From assembly GCF_049943125.1 (NCBI RefSeq), contig NZ_CP188040.1, positions 1,550,001-1,614,000 of the forward strand: DNA of 64,000 nt. Reading direction: 5' to 3'. Source of the stretch: JAEXZL01 sp049943125. GTDB lineage: Bacteria > Bacillota > Clostridia > Clostridiales > Clostridiaceae. How positions within the stretch are numbered: position 1 is the stretch's first letter; each line of letters opens with the position of its first letter. A model generated the notes under the pieces. That model did no database searches and was not told the origin of the DNA. It worked only from the letters and a program-made list of their open reading frames with translations. Position numbers and translations under genes: made by a program. Below are positions 55,308 to 63,078 of this stretch, piece by piece.

Positions 55308-56801
55308 TTAAAAATCCCCCTGATTATATTCCTTACTAGCCTTGGCCAGTATATCTTTATTAAAGTTTAAAAGTCTGCAGAGCTTTAATGCCTCCTCTGG
55401 GACTTTAGAATTGATATTAGCCTTCTCTAAGGAATAATCCATAAAGCCTTGAATTATTTCTTGAGGAGAAGTGATTTTTCCTAAAAGAGCCTTATTTAAA
55501 GTTTCCTCTGAGACCTTTTTCAGTCCTATACATTGATAATGAACAGAGGACTTTTCAGCTACTCCATTGTAGTGGGTAGCTATAACACTGATGATGCTAT
55601 TATCCTTAAGATATTCTGTAAGTGAGCTGCACAGAACCATACCTTCCTGAGGATTAGTGCCTCTAGCAAACTCGTCTAGAAGCAGCAGTCCCTTGTGAGC
55701 TTTTCCATAATCTAATACCTCTTTAAGGGCGATGATTTCTCCAGTAAAGCTTGAAAGGCTTTTTGCTGTGTCCTGTGACTCCTCAGAATTTAGATATATG
55801 TAATCTAATAATGGGAGCTCAATAGCTTCACAGAAGGGCAGGAAGCCTAAGTGCACAAGGAGAATATTTAAAGCCATGGTCTTTATGGCTACAGTTTTCC
55901 CTCCCATATTTGCTCCCGTGATAACCGCTGGTCCCTCTGCTAAGTCAATGGTTATAGGAGTGAAGCTTAGCCCTCTCTTACTTAGCTGTCTTTCTATAAA
56001 GGGATTTATGGCGCCCTTAAGCCTAGGGGCTCCACCTTCCTTTATATATGGTAGGGTGCTATTAGCCAGGATAGCTAGTCTTGCCTTAGCTAAATATAAG
56101 TCTACCTTTGTTAAAAGCTTAATATTATTTTCTATCTCTAGGGCAGAGGCTTGTAGCTTAGTGGTAAGCTCCTCTCTAATCCTTAATTCCTCTTCTAGCT
56201 CCTCTGAAACAACGAGACCTCTCATGGCCTTCAGCTCCTCAAGGGCCTCGGCCTCAGTTTCTGCTAAGAGTCTCTTCTCCAGAGCTTTTTTTCTTTCTCT
56301 TATATTCTTAAGAGCCTCACTATAGCTGTCGTAGACAAAGAAGGTGGGAAGGGAAAGCTTATCAGGATCTAGTAGCCTTAAGGCCTTGCTTAGGTCCGCA
56401 AAAGCTAGAGGGAAGATTATATCCTTAAGGAAGCTGTTATCCCAGAGAGCTTTTAGCTTTACCAGAGCTATTAGCTGCTTTTTAAGCTCAAAAAATTCTA
56501 TTTCATCAAGGCAGATGCCTTCCTTTAATTTTCTTAATACTAAGGTTATGTCCTTAAGCTCCATGAGGCATAGCTCTATAGGAGCAAAGCTTTTGATATT
56601 CTTCTCCATGAGGCTTTTCAAGGAATAAACTATTTTTAAGCTTTCTGAAAGCTCTTTTTCCTCTCCTATGTGATAAAGGTGAAGAGAGCTTTTTTCTTTT
56701 ATCCCATAAGGAGTTATAGGGGAAAACTCATCATAAATATAGCTATAGCCTATATAATCCAGAGACTTAAGGGATAGATATTTCATTAATGGAGCCTTCA
56801 T
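55308..56801 (-). CDS. kamC: MutS-related ATPase KamC, 5,6-aminomutase accessory protein
   Basis: This 497-residue protein carries a C-terminal MutS-type ATPase domain: Walker A VITGANMGGKTVAIKT (about 287-302), Walker B LLLLDEFARGTNPQEGMV (about 368-380) and SVIATHYNGVAEKS. A helical lever region precedes it. The mismatch-binding N-terminal domain of MutS is absent. Homologues occur only in lysine-fermentation operons, and I believe a chaperone or reactivation role for the B12 enzyme is the working idea, which is unproven. It has a GGAGG site inside the kamB end. Confidence 0.85.
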   Translation of the reverse strand: MKAPLMKYLSLKSLDYIGYSYIYDEFSPITPYGIKEKSSLHLYHIGEEKELSESLKIVYSLKSLMEKNIKSFAPIELCLMELKDITLVLRKLKEGICLDEIEFFELKKQLIALVKLKALWDNSFLKDIIFPLAFADLSKALRLLDPDKLSLPTFFVYDSYSEALKNIRERKKALEKRLLAETEAEALEELKAMRGLVVSEELEEELRIREELTTKLQASALEIENNIKLLTKVDLYLAKARLAILANSTLPYIKEGGAPRLKGAINPFIERQLSKRGLSFTPITIDLAEGPAVITGANMGGKTVAIKTMALNILLVHLGFLPFCEAIELPLLDYIYLNSEESQDTAKSLSSFTGEIIALKEVLDYGKAHKGLLLLDEFARGTNPQEGMVLCSSLTEYLKDNSIISVIATHYNGVAEKSSVHYQCIGLKKVSEETLNKALLGKITSPQEIIQGFMDYSLEKANINSKVPEEALKLCRLLNFNKDILAKASKEYNQGDF

Positions 56802-56802
56802 C

Positions 56803-57846
56803 TTATGTACCTCCTTTAGGGCAGTTTAAAACGTCCAGTATAGGTAGGGAAAGCTCTTTCTCTAAGGCTTTTATAAGCTCCTGTGATTTTTGATGAAAGC
56901 CATAAGGGGAGGTTGGATTCACTGTAAGGGCTAAAAGCTTAGAGCTTTTAAGTACCCTTAGCTTTAGTCCTAGATATTCTCCCTTATAGAGCTCCTCACG
57001 ACTCACCAAAAGCTTTGTACTATCCCGCACTACTAGAGTTAAATTTTTTATTATACTTCTTTGAGAGGTCAAGGTCTTCAGGTGTTTATCTGTAACAGCT
57101 CCACTGATAAACAAATAGCGGCTTTCTGTATCTAATTCTGCTCCTAAGGCTTCGGCAGCATGAAGTGAGCTGAGGGCTGATATTTTCCTGAAGGAATGAT
57201 CCTCCTGTATTATTAAAGCACTATTATCCTTTATATTTTCTTCTATTATCCTTATTATCTCTAAGCTATTCAGCAGCTCCAGAGAAAATAGCCTTACCCT
57301 GTGAGTAGTTTCAGAAACTATATTAGCTAGCTTAGGACTTAAGGCAGCTCCTGTAGCTAATATACAGCCATCGGCTACAGCAGGGGAGGCCAGGGATTTT
57401 CTTCCCAGTGCTCCATCAATGATTACTCTGTCACAGCCTAGAGAGTATAGCTGTTCTCTTAATATAGAAAGGTCATGGGTAGTGGAGGGGCCTGATAGGT
57501 CCACATAGCCACAGCTCCTTGCCCTTACTATTACAATTTCCCCCATGGGAGTAGATATACCGGTAGTGTATAAAATTTCCTTTGTAAAATCACATAGGGG
57601 AAGACTACCCCTGGCCGTAGCCAGGAGAGCAGCTTCCCTTATGAATATTCTTGGCTTTTTTGTGCCTGTTACAATGTCAAGTCCTTCTCCATCTCGTCCG
57701 ATGGAGGTGATGCCCAAGGATAAATCTTTATAGGCTGAGCTCTTCAAAAGGTGATTAAGCACCTCAGTTTTACCGGAGTTTTTACACATACCTATGATAG
57801 AAATGCATTTATAATCCTTTACTATATCCTCCAGATAATAATTCAA
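56803..57846 (-). CDS. kamB: KamB, lysine-fermentation operon protein with P-loop-like motif
   Basis: This 347-residue protein starts with TTG at 57846, nine bases behind GGAGG. The N-terminus has CISIIGMCKNSGKTEVLNHL, a P-loop-like segment with one residue more than the canonical GxxxxGKT. VIIDGALGRKSLASPAVADGCILATGAAL follows near 138. There are no membrane spans. It is encoded only beside kamC, and its function is unknown. The P-loop suggests nucleotide binding, perhaps joint work with KamC on the aminomutases. Confidence 0.8.
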   Translation of the reverse strand: MNYYLEDIVKDYKCISIIGMCKNSGKTEVLNHLLKSSAYKDLSLGITSIGRDGEGLDIVTGTKKPRIFIREAALLATARGSLPLCDFTKEILYTTGISTPMGEIVIVRARSCGYVDLSGPSTTHDLSILREQLYSLGCDRVIIDGALGRKSLASPAVADGCILATGAALSPKLANIVSETTHRVRLFSLELLNSLEIIRIIEENIKDNSALIIQEDHSFRKISALSSLHAAEALGAELDTESRYLFISGAVTDKHLKTLTSQRSIIKNLTLVVRDSTKLLVSREELYKGEYLGLKLRVLKSSKLLALTVNPTSPYGFHQKSQELIKALEKELSLPILDVLNCPKGGT

Positions 57847-57869
57847 TAGAGCCTGCCTCCTTTAACAGC

Positions 57870-59135
57870 TTATACCTCTTGAAAAGAATGATGCTTTCTT
57901 TCCTTTCGGAGAAGAGAGGTTGGTTCAAGAGAAAGGGTAGCACCTTGTTCTAAGGAAGCAACACCAGTAAGGGTAGACTTTCTTTCATTTGTGCATACTT
58001 CACAGTGACAGTCCTGATGATAGGTTTCTGGCTCTGTATAGGTAGTTATAACTCCTTCAAAGTTTCTTAAAATAACCTTACCAGGAGATTGAGATATTAC
58101 ATAGTTTGGCATTACAGGAGTCTTACCACCACCACCAGGTGCGTCTACTACGAAGGTAGGAACACAGTAGCCTGAGGTATGTCCTCTTAATGCTTCTATT
58201 ATTTCAATTCCCTTTGAAACAGGAGTTCTAAAATGCTCTAAGCCATAGGATAGATCGCATTGGTAAATATAGTATGGTCTTACTCTAATCTTAACAAGGT
58301 CATGAACAAGGTCAGTCATTACATGAACACAGTCATTAATTCCTCTCATAAGCACTGACTGGTTTCCTAGAGGAATACCTGCATCAGCAAGCATAGCACA
58401 AGCCTTCTTTGCTTCTTCAGTAACTTCATTGGAATGATTGAAGTGTGTGTTAAGCCAAATTGGATGATATTTCTTTAGCATGTTAACTAGGTTAGGTGTA
58501 ACTCTCTGAGGTAGAACTACTGGTATTCTTGAACCTATTCTAATTATCTCTACATGAGGAATTTCTCTAATACGGCTTATAATATATTCAAGTCTTTCGT
58601 CGGAGAGAGTTAATGGATCTCCTCCAGAAAGAAGTACATCTCGGATTACTGGGGTTCTTCTGATATATTCAATAGCCTGATCTACCTGATCTGTAGGTAG
58701 TGGACAATCGTGCTGTCCAGCAAAACGTCTTCTAGTACAGTGTCTGCAGTACATAGAGCACTGGTCTGTAACTAATAGAAGCACTCTATCAGGATAACGA
58801 TGAGTGAGGCCCTTAACAGGAGAATCATCATCCTCATGAAGAGGATCTAGAAGATCAGCCTCAGCCTTTTTAAGCTCCATTCCTGTAGGAACAGCTTGTT
58901 TTCTAATTGGATCAAAAGGATCTGTTGGATCTATAAGGGATAGGTAGTAAGGGGTGATGGACATTCTTAAGCTGCCTAGACAGTCCTTAACGCCTTCTTC
59001 TTCCTCCGCAGTTAATGGTATATATTTTTTTAGCTCTTCCAAGGTGGTAATCTGATTTCTTAACTGCCATTTCCAATCCTGCCAATCCTCATCGGACACA
59101 CCACCAAAAAGTTCAAAACGTCTGTTAACCTTCAT
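57870..59135 (-). CDS. kamA: Lysine 2,3-aminomutase
   Basis: This 421-residue radical-SAM/PLP enzyme turns L-lysine into L-beta-lysine, the first step of lysine fermentation. The [4Fe-4S] cysteines lie in CSMYCRHC (126, 130, 133). The PLP lysine is K338 in APGGGGKTP, one residue off the numbering of the C. subterminale enzyme. C-terminal CHCEVC probably completes a zinc site. Length and motifs fit well. It lies between kdd and kamB. Confidence 0.97.
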   Translation of the reverse strand: MKVNRRFELFGGVSDEDWQDWKWQLRNQITTLEELKKYIPLTAEEEEGVKDCLGSLRMSITPYYLSLIDPTDPFDPIRKQAVPTGMELKKAEADLLDPLHEDDDSPVKGLTHRYPDRVLLLVTDQCSMYCRHCTRRRFAGQHDCPLPTDQVDQAIEYIRRTPVIRDVLLSGGDPLTLSDERLEYIISRIREIPHVEIIRIGSRIPVVLPQRVTPNLVNMLKKYHPIWLNTHFNHSNEVTEEAKKACAMLADAGIPLGNQSVLMRGINDCVHVMTDLVHDLVKIRVRPYYIYQCDLSYGLEHFRTPVSKGIEIIEALRGHTSGYCVPTFVVDAPGGGGKTPVMPNYVISQSPGKVILRNFEGVITTYTEPETYHQDCHCEVCTNERKSTLTGVASLEQGATLSLEPTSLLRKERKHHSFQEV

Positions 59136-59152
59136 AATAAGCCTCCTGATTT

Positions 59153-60187
59153 TTATAAGTATAATTGATCAAATATTTGTCTTAGGGCTTCACTTTCTCT
59201 TAGCTCCCAAAGAGTTATTTCTGCATGGTCTTTGGTGTAGCCATTTCCAATAATCATATTAATATCCTTACCAACACCCTCTGCTCCTAAGGCTGCCTTA
59301 GTGAAGGAGGTTGCCATAGAGAAGAAGTAAGCTGTTCCTCTGTCCTTAACAGGTAAGATTGCGGACATTTCACAGTTTTGAACATTAACACAGTTGATGG
59401 ATATATCAACCTCTTTGCCGTTATTGGCTTCTAAGGTTTTATTTAAAACATCGATTGGTTTAGTAGCATCAGATATTATTACCTTATGTCCTAGACCCCA
59501 TTTTTGTAGATGCTCTGCCTGTGCTTCATCTATAACCATGGCAATTACATTACCGGTAGGTCCTACTCTCTTCATTGCTTCATAAAGACATAGCATACCG
59601 GATTTTCCTGCAGCACCAAGGATTAGTACGCTGTCACCAGGCTTAACCAGTTTAGCAGTTTGAGCTGGAGCACCTGCAACGTCAAGAGCAGCCAATGCTA
59701 ATGCTTCTGACATATCGCTTGGAAGCTTTCCATAGAGTCCGCTTTCAAATAATATAGCCTTTGCTTTAACGTCTACTCTATCGATGTCTACCTTTATATC
59801 AAGAATTTCCTCTATCTTAAGAGGGGTTAAGCTTAAGGATACAAGGGATGCAATCTTATCGCCAACCTTTAAATCTATATCCTTTAAATCCTCACCGATA
59901 GCTGCAACAGTTCCAATAAGCATTCCGCCAGAGCCGGTAACAGGATTCTGCATTTTTCCTCTTTCATTAACTATTTCGAGAATCTTCTCTTTTATTTTCT
60001 CTACGTTTCCGTGAGCTTCTTCCTCAATCTGTGTAAAGCTAGCTGAGTCGATGTTTAAGGATTGAACGTCTATAAGTATTTCGTTGGAATAGATATTCAT
60101 ATCATTATCGATTTTATAAGCAGCTTGAGGTAAAACACCCTGTGGCTCTAGAACTCTGTGTGTTCCGTATTTACAACCCTTTTTCAT
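59153..60187 (-). CDS. kdd: L-erythro-3,5-diaminohexanoate dehydrogenase
   Basis: From the ATG at 60187 (GGGGG upstream; a start at 60202 lacks one) it has 344 residues. MKKGCKYGTHRVLEPQGVLPQAA opens it, and VLILGAAGKSGMLCLYEAMK (about 187-206) is the Rossmann NAD-binding motif. It oxidatively deaminates 3,5-diaminohexanoate to 3-keto-5-aminohexanoate. It follows kce after 32 bases and precedes kamA. Confidence 0.95.
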   Translation of the reverse strand: MKKGCKYGTHRVLEPQGVLPQAAYKIDNDMNIYSNEILIDVQSLNIDSASFTQIEEEAHGNVEKIKEKILEIVNERGKMQNPVTGSGGMLIGTVAAIGEDLKDIDLKVGDKIASLVSLSLTPLKIEEILDIKVDIDRVDVKAKAILFESGLYGKLPSDMSEALALAALDVAGAPAQTAKLVKPGDSVLILGAAGKSGMLCLYEAMKRVGPTGNVIAMVIDEAQAEHLQKWGLGHKVIISDATKPIDVLNKTLEANNGKEVDISINCVNVQNCEMSAILPVKDRGTAYFFSMATSFTKAALGAEGVGKDINMIIGNGYTKDHAEITLWELRESEALRQIFDQLYL

Positions 60188-60219
60188 GAAAATTACCCCC
60201 ATAATATTTATCTGTTTGA

Positions 60220-61038
60220 TTATTTTAATCCCAGTATTTCTCTTGCTTCCTTAGGAGTAGCTATTTCTCTTCCCAGCTCCTTAGCAAGTCTCACTACCTT
60301 TTCAACCATCTCACCATTGGACTTGGCAGGTACTCCCTTAGTGATGTATACATTGTCCTCAAAGCCTACTCTTACATGACCTCCCATGATAATAGCCATA
60401 GCTACCATGTGGAACTGGCCTCTTCCTATACCAGAAACGGTAAAGGTTGAACCCTGTGGTATGCTTTCTGCCATGAATACAAGATCTCGAGGAGTAGCTG
60501 ATATACCACCGTTAACTCCCATTACAAAGTTAAAATGCATTGGAAGCTTTATGTAGCCTTTCTTCTGTAATCTCAAAGCCATATCTATCATGCCTTTATC
60601 AAAAACCTCAATTTCAGGCTTAATATTTTGGTTTATCATTTTTTCTCCAAAGTATTTTATGGTGTTTTCAGTATTAACAAAGATGTCGTCTCCACCGAAG
60701 TTACAGGTACCACAGTCCAAGGTAGCCATTTCAGGGTTTAAAGCTAAAGGCTGAAGCCTCTCGTCATTGGACATTCCTACAGCACCACCGGTGGAAGGTT
60801 GTACAATTGCATCAGGACATTTTTCCTTAATTGCTTCCATGCATGCTTTAAATCTCTCTCTATCCTGAGTGGGAGTGCCATCATCCTCTCTTACATGGAG
60901 ATGTATAATGCTTGCTCCTGCCTTATAAGCAAGATAAGCTTCCCTGGCAATTTCCTCTACAGTATAGGGAACCGCAGTATTATGCTCTTTAGTTACCTCT
61001 GCACCACAGATGGCAGCAGTTATAATAAGCTTATCCAC
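60220..61038 (-). CDS. kce: 3-keto-5-aminohexanoate cleavage enzyme (BKACE family)
   Basis: This 272-residue zinc enzyme condenses 3-keto-5-aminohexanoate with acetyl-CoA to give acetoacetate and L-3-aminobutyryl-CoA. It starts with GTG behind AGGAGGA. The metal-site pair H46/H48 lies in ASIIHLHVRED, and LDCGTCNFGGDDIFVN and VGFEDNVYI fit the family. It follows kal after three bases, so translation is likely coupled. Confidence 0.95.
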   Translation of the reverse strand: MDKLIITAAICGAEVTKEHNTAVPYTVEEIAREAYLAYKAGASIIHLHVREDDGTPTQDRERFKACMEAIKEKCPDAIVQPSTGGAVGMSNDERLQPLALNPEMATLDCGTCNFGGDDIFVNTENTIKYFGEKMINQNIKPEIEVFDKGMIDMALRLQKKGYIKLPMHFNFVMGVNGGISATPRDLVFMAESIPQGSTFTVSGIGRGQFHMVAMAIIMGGHVRVGFEDNVYITKGVPAKSNGEMVEKVVRLAKELGREIATPKEAREILGLK

Positions 61039-61041
61039 TTA

Positions 61042-61431
61042 TTAGTCCTCCTTTTTTCTCTGTTTATCTAAAGGAACAACACAGGTTCCACTAGCTCTGC
61101 ATACTACTATAGGTTCTTCTAGTACATCTGCTGCGGAATCATTTAAATCAGGTCTTGGTATAATTATTTTTTTTGCTTCGAAGACCATTTTTCTAGAGGT
61201 CTTTCCCTGGGATACTATTTCTCCTGTAGCCTCAATGAAGTCACCGGCATATACAGGATTTAGGAACTCTACGCTGTCATAGGCTCTAAAAAGCCCCTCA
61301 TCACCGTCTGATCTTATAAGAAGTTCTGTAGCTACATCTCCGAAGAGCTGAAGCATTTTTGCTCCGTCTACTAAATTTCCTCCATAATGAGCATCATGAA
61401 GACTCATTCTAACTTTGATAACAGCTTTCAT
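61042..61431 (-). CDS. kal: 3-aminobutyryl-CoA ammonia lyase
   Basis: From the ATG at 61431 (AGGAGG seven bases upstream) this hotdog-fold protein has 129 residues (MKAVIKVRMSLHDAHYGGNLVDGAKMLQLFGDV). Kal removes ammonia from L-3-aminobutyryl-CoA to give crotonyl-CoA. It is the first gene of the lysine operon and lies about 90 bases behind the riboswitch terminator. Crotonyl-CoA reductase and CoA-transferase genes are not in the window. Confidence 0.95.
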   Translation of the reverse strand: MKAVIKVRMSLHDAHYGGNLVDGAKMLQLFGDVATELLIRSDGDEGLFRAYDSVEFLNPVYAGDFIEATGEIVSQGKTSRKMVFEAKKIIIPRPDLNDSAADVLEEPIVVCRASGTCVVPLDKQRKKED

Positions 61432-61520
61432 AAGCAACCTCCTTGTTGTTAAAAATTTAACAAATGGTGAGATAGATATATTCTATTCATCCTCCCTGTC
61501 CCTTTTTAACTGTCTTTAGT

Positions 61521-61557
61521 GAAAAAAATAAAAAGCACTGAAATTCTCAGTGCTTTA
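61521..61557 (-). terminator. Riboswitch-controlled terminator ahead of kal
   Basis: On the minus strand AAAGCACTG / CAGTGCTTT with a short loop is followed by a T-rich tract. It lies directly behind the lysine aptamer and 90 bases before kal. Part of its loop and 3' arm (61539-61547) is exactly complementary over nine bases to 61590-61598, an alternative antiterminator. Confidence 0.88.
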
Positions 61558-61589
61558 TAATCCATAGATAAATGCTATAAATGCAATGA

Positions 61590-61775
61590 AGAATTTCATT
61601 ACACAAATAGCGCTCCGCAGGTTATGCGGCAAAAATAAAGCTGTTCGCTTTATTTCCAAGATAGAGCAAAGAAGCTTGCATCCATCTTTCGGCAAATAAA
61701 TCCTTCTCTTATAACCTTGAGAGCCTCTTCCCTTAGCATTTATAAGATACACTATTTATTTGCGCCTCTATTTAT
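61590..61775 (-). promoter_or_regulatory. Lysine riboswitch (L-box) aptamer
   Basis: Read on the minus strand, the leader folds into the five-helix lysine aptamer. P1 is AAATAG/CTATTT (61768-61773 with 61605-61610), and AGAGGCGC follows its 5' strand. P2 is GCAAATAAAT/ATTTATTTGC (61754-61763 with 61694-61703) with the conserved GCCGAA after it (61690-61695). P3 is AAGAT..GCAAG/CTTTGC..ATCTT, P4 is AAATAAAGC/GCTTTATTT and P5 is CCGCA/TGCGG. GGAGCGCTA closes the junction. The terminator ahead of the lysine-fermentation genes follows. Confidence 0.9.
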
Positions 61776-61802
61776 GGTCTTAATATTCAATTACTAATTA
61801 CC

Positions 61803-61831
61803 ATTATATTCAAACCATTAACGATTGTAAA
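61803..61831 (-). promoter_or_regulatory. Promoter of the lysine-fermentation operon
   Basis: On the minus strand TTTACA (61831-61826) and TATAAT (61808-61803) are separated by exactly 17 bases. Transcription would start near 61796, giving a leader of about 365 nt with the riboswitch and its terminator. Confidence 0.85.
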
Positions 61832-61839
61832 CGGTTATA
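61826..61839. promoter_or_regulatory. CcpA cre-like site over the -35 element
   Basis: TGTAAACGGTTATA matches the cre consensus TGWAANCGNTNWCA at all but one defined position, and it overlaps the -35 of the lysine operon promoter. An imperfect inverted repeat (AACCATTAAC, GTAAACGGTT; 61813-61836) shares the site. Confidence 0.55.
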
Positions 61840-61860
61840 AGTATATTTTTAACAAAAAAG

Positions 61861-62721
61861 TTAAATACTATTTTCGACATTATAATCCTTTTCTTCCACA
61901 TAAATCCTAGATGATATCCCTAGATAGCGAAGTTTAAAGAGGCAGAGGATAGTAAGCAGAATCCCTGCAATGATATAAACTATGGTTAGAATTTTATTTG
62001 TATACAAATAATTGGGTAGTATCAATGAACCTAAAAGATTAAAGCCACAGTGAACTATTATGGGTGCCCACAGGGTTTTGAACCAGTGGTAAACAGCTCC
62101 TAAAAGTAGTCCTAGAAGGAAAGCGTAGATAAATTGAAGCATATTTCCATGGGCTGCGCCAAAGATTAGCCCTTGAATTATTAGAGCTGGTATAAAGGGT
62201 AGGAATTTCTTAAATTCTCTATAAATCAGTCCTCTGAATAAAACCTCCTCAAAAAAGGGAACCATTAAGGTTGTAACCATTACGCCAAAAGCATTCTCTG
62301 TGGTAGAGGTAATAGATTCTGATACTTCATTATAGCTGGGAAAGTAGGGGATAAGTGCTGAAACCAAAAATCCTGCCAGTAAGGAGGAGGCGATAGCTAG
62401 GAGAAGGAGGTAGAAAATAGGCTTTACATCTAGGGACTTGAGGCTTATTTCATATATAAGCCTTCTTTTTCTTAAACGAAAGATAATAAGGTATATTCCC
62501 AAGGAAGCCAGTATGCTTAATGCTATTGCATAACCGAAGTAATTATATATATTTAATGCAGCAGCCTCGGGGATGGTAGCGATTCCTCGTAGTCTATTTA
62601 GTATTGCATCAATAAAGATAAATAGAAAAATAAATATAATCTGAAAGCCAAAATAGATAAAGAAGTAAATAGCAGATAACCCTGTAGCTTTAAAAAATTT
62701 AGTCATTTCAATGCTCCTCAC
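61861..62721 (-). CDS. CPBP family intramembrane metalloprotease (CAAX protease-like)
   Basis: This 286-residue protein has about eight hydrophobic segments. The CPBP motifs are FFEEVLFRGLIYREF (EExxxR, about 158-172), then LIIQGLIFGAAHGNM (FxxxH) and VHCGFNLLGSLI (HxxxN). Such intramembrane enzymes act in prenyl-protein-like cleavage or bacteriocin immunity, but the substrate is unknown here. It is divergent from purA and ends just before the lysine-operon promoter. Confidence 0.9.
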   Translation of the reverse strand: MRSIEMTKFFKATGLSAIYFFIYFGFQIIFIFLFIFIDAILNRLRGIATIPEAAALNIYNYFGYAIALSILASLGIYLIIFRLRKRRLIYEISLKSLDVKPIFYLLLLAIASSLLAGFLVSALIPYFPSYNEVSESITSTTENAFGVMVTTLMVPFFEEVLFRGLIYREFKKFLPFIPALIIQGLIFGAAHGNMLQFIYAFLLGLLLGAVYHWFKTLWAPIIVHCGFNLLGSLILPNYLYTNKILTIVYIIAGILLTILCLFKLRYLGISSRIYVEEKDYNVENSI

Positions 62722-63078
62722 AAAATTATAATTTCTAATAATGAAATCAAGTTAGAGACCTTCTATATTTAGTATATTGGATAAAAATGTATATTAGTAG
62801 TAGCTTTTCTCGTTGAAAAATTACTATTTTTTAAAGAAAAAGATAAAAGTTCGGAAATAGGTTGATTTTATCCATTAGTTTTGGTAGTATGTATTGGTTA
62901 ACAGGAAAAATTGCCAGATTAAGCAAAAAAATACGCACATTTATAAAACAACTATGATAAAATGTACGGATATTTTTGATTATATGTAAGATTTCTGTTA
63001 ATAAACTTATGAATTATATAAATAATATAGTTAATAAGGATATTTGCCATTGAAGAGTGGCTTTAAGGAGGAAACAAT
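62722..63078. promoter_or_regulatory. Divergent intergenic region between the CPBP gene and purA
   Basis: The 357-base gap contains no frame or RNA gene I can support. It holds a PurBox-like sequence at 62845-62858, AT-rich promoter-like stretches (62900-63050), and the purA ribosome-binding site AAGGAGG at 63065-63071. No purine riboswitch core was found. Confidence 0.6.
62845..62858 (-). promoter_or_regulatory. PurBox-like sequence upstream of purA
   Basis: On the minus strand ATTTCCGAACTTTT fits the PurR-binding PurBox AWWWCCGAACWWT at every defined position. PurBoxes usually come in inverted pairs, and I see no convincing second box, so binding is uncertain. Confidence 0.4.

Noticed and set aside
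55308..56801. MutS DNA mismatch-repair protein
   Set aside because: Only the ATPase part resembles MutS. The mismatch-binding domain is absent and the gene sits inside the lysine aminomutase operon.
61555..61752. 65-codon open frame on the minus strand
   Set aside because: It lies inside the lysine riboswitch aptamer and terminator and has no ribosome-binding site, so it is a by-product of the RNA structure.
62760..63078. Purine riboswitch upstream of purA
   Set aside because: The conserved core and three-helix arrangement of the purine aptamer could not be found in the gap.
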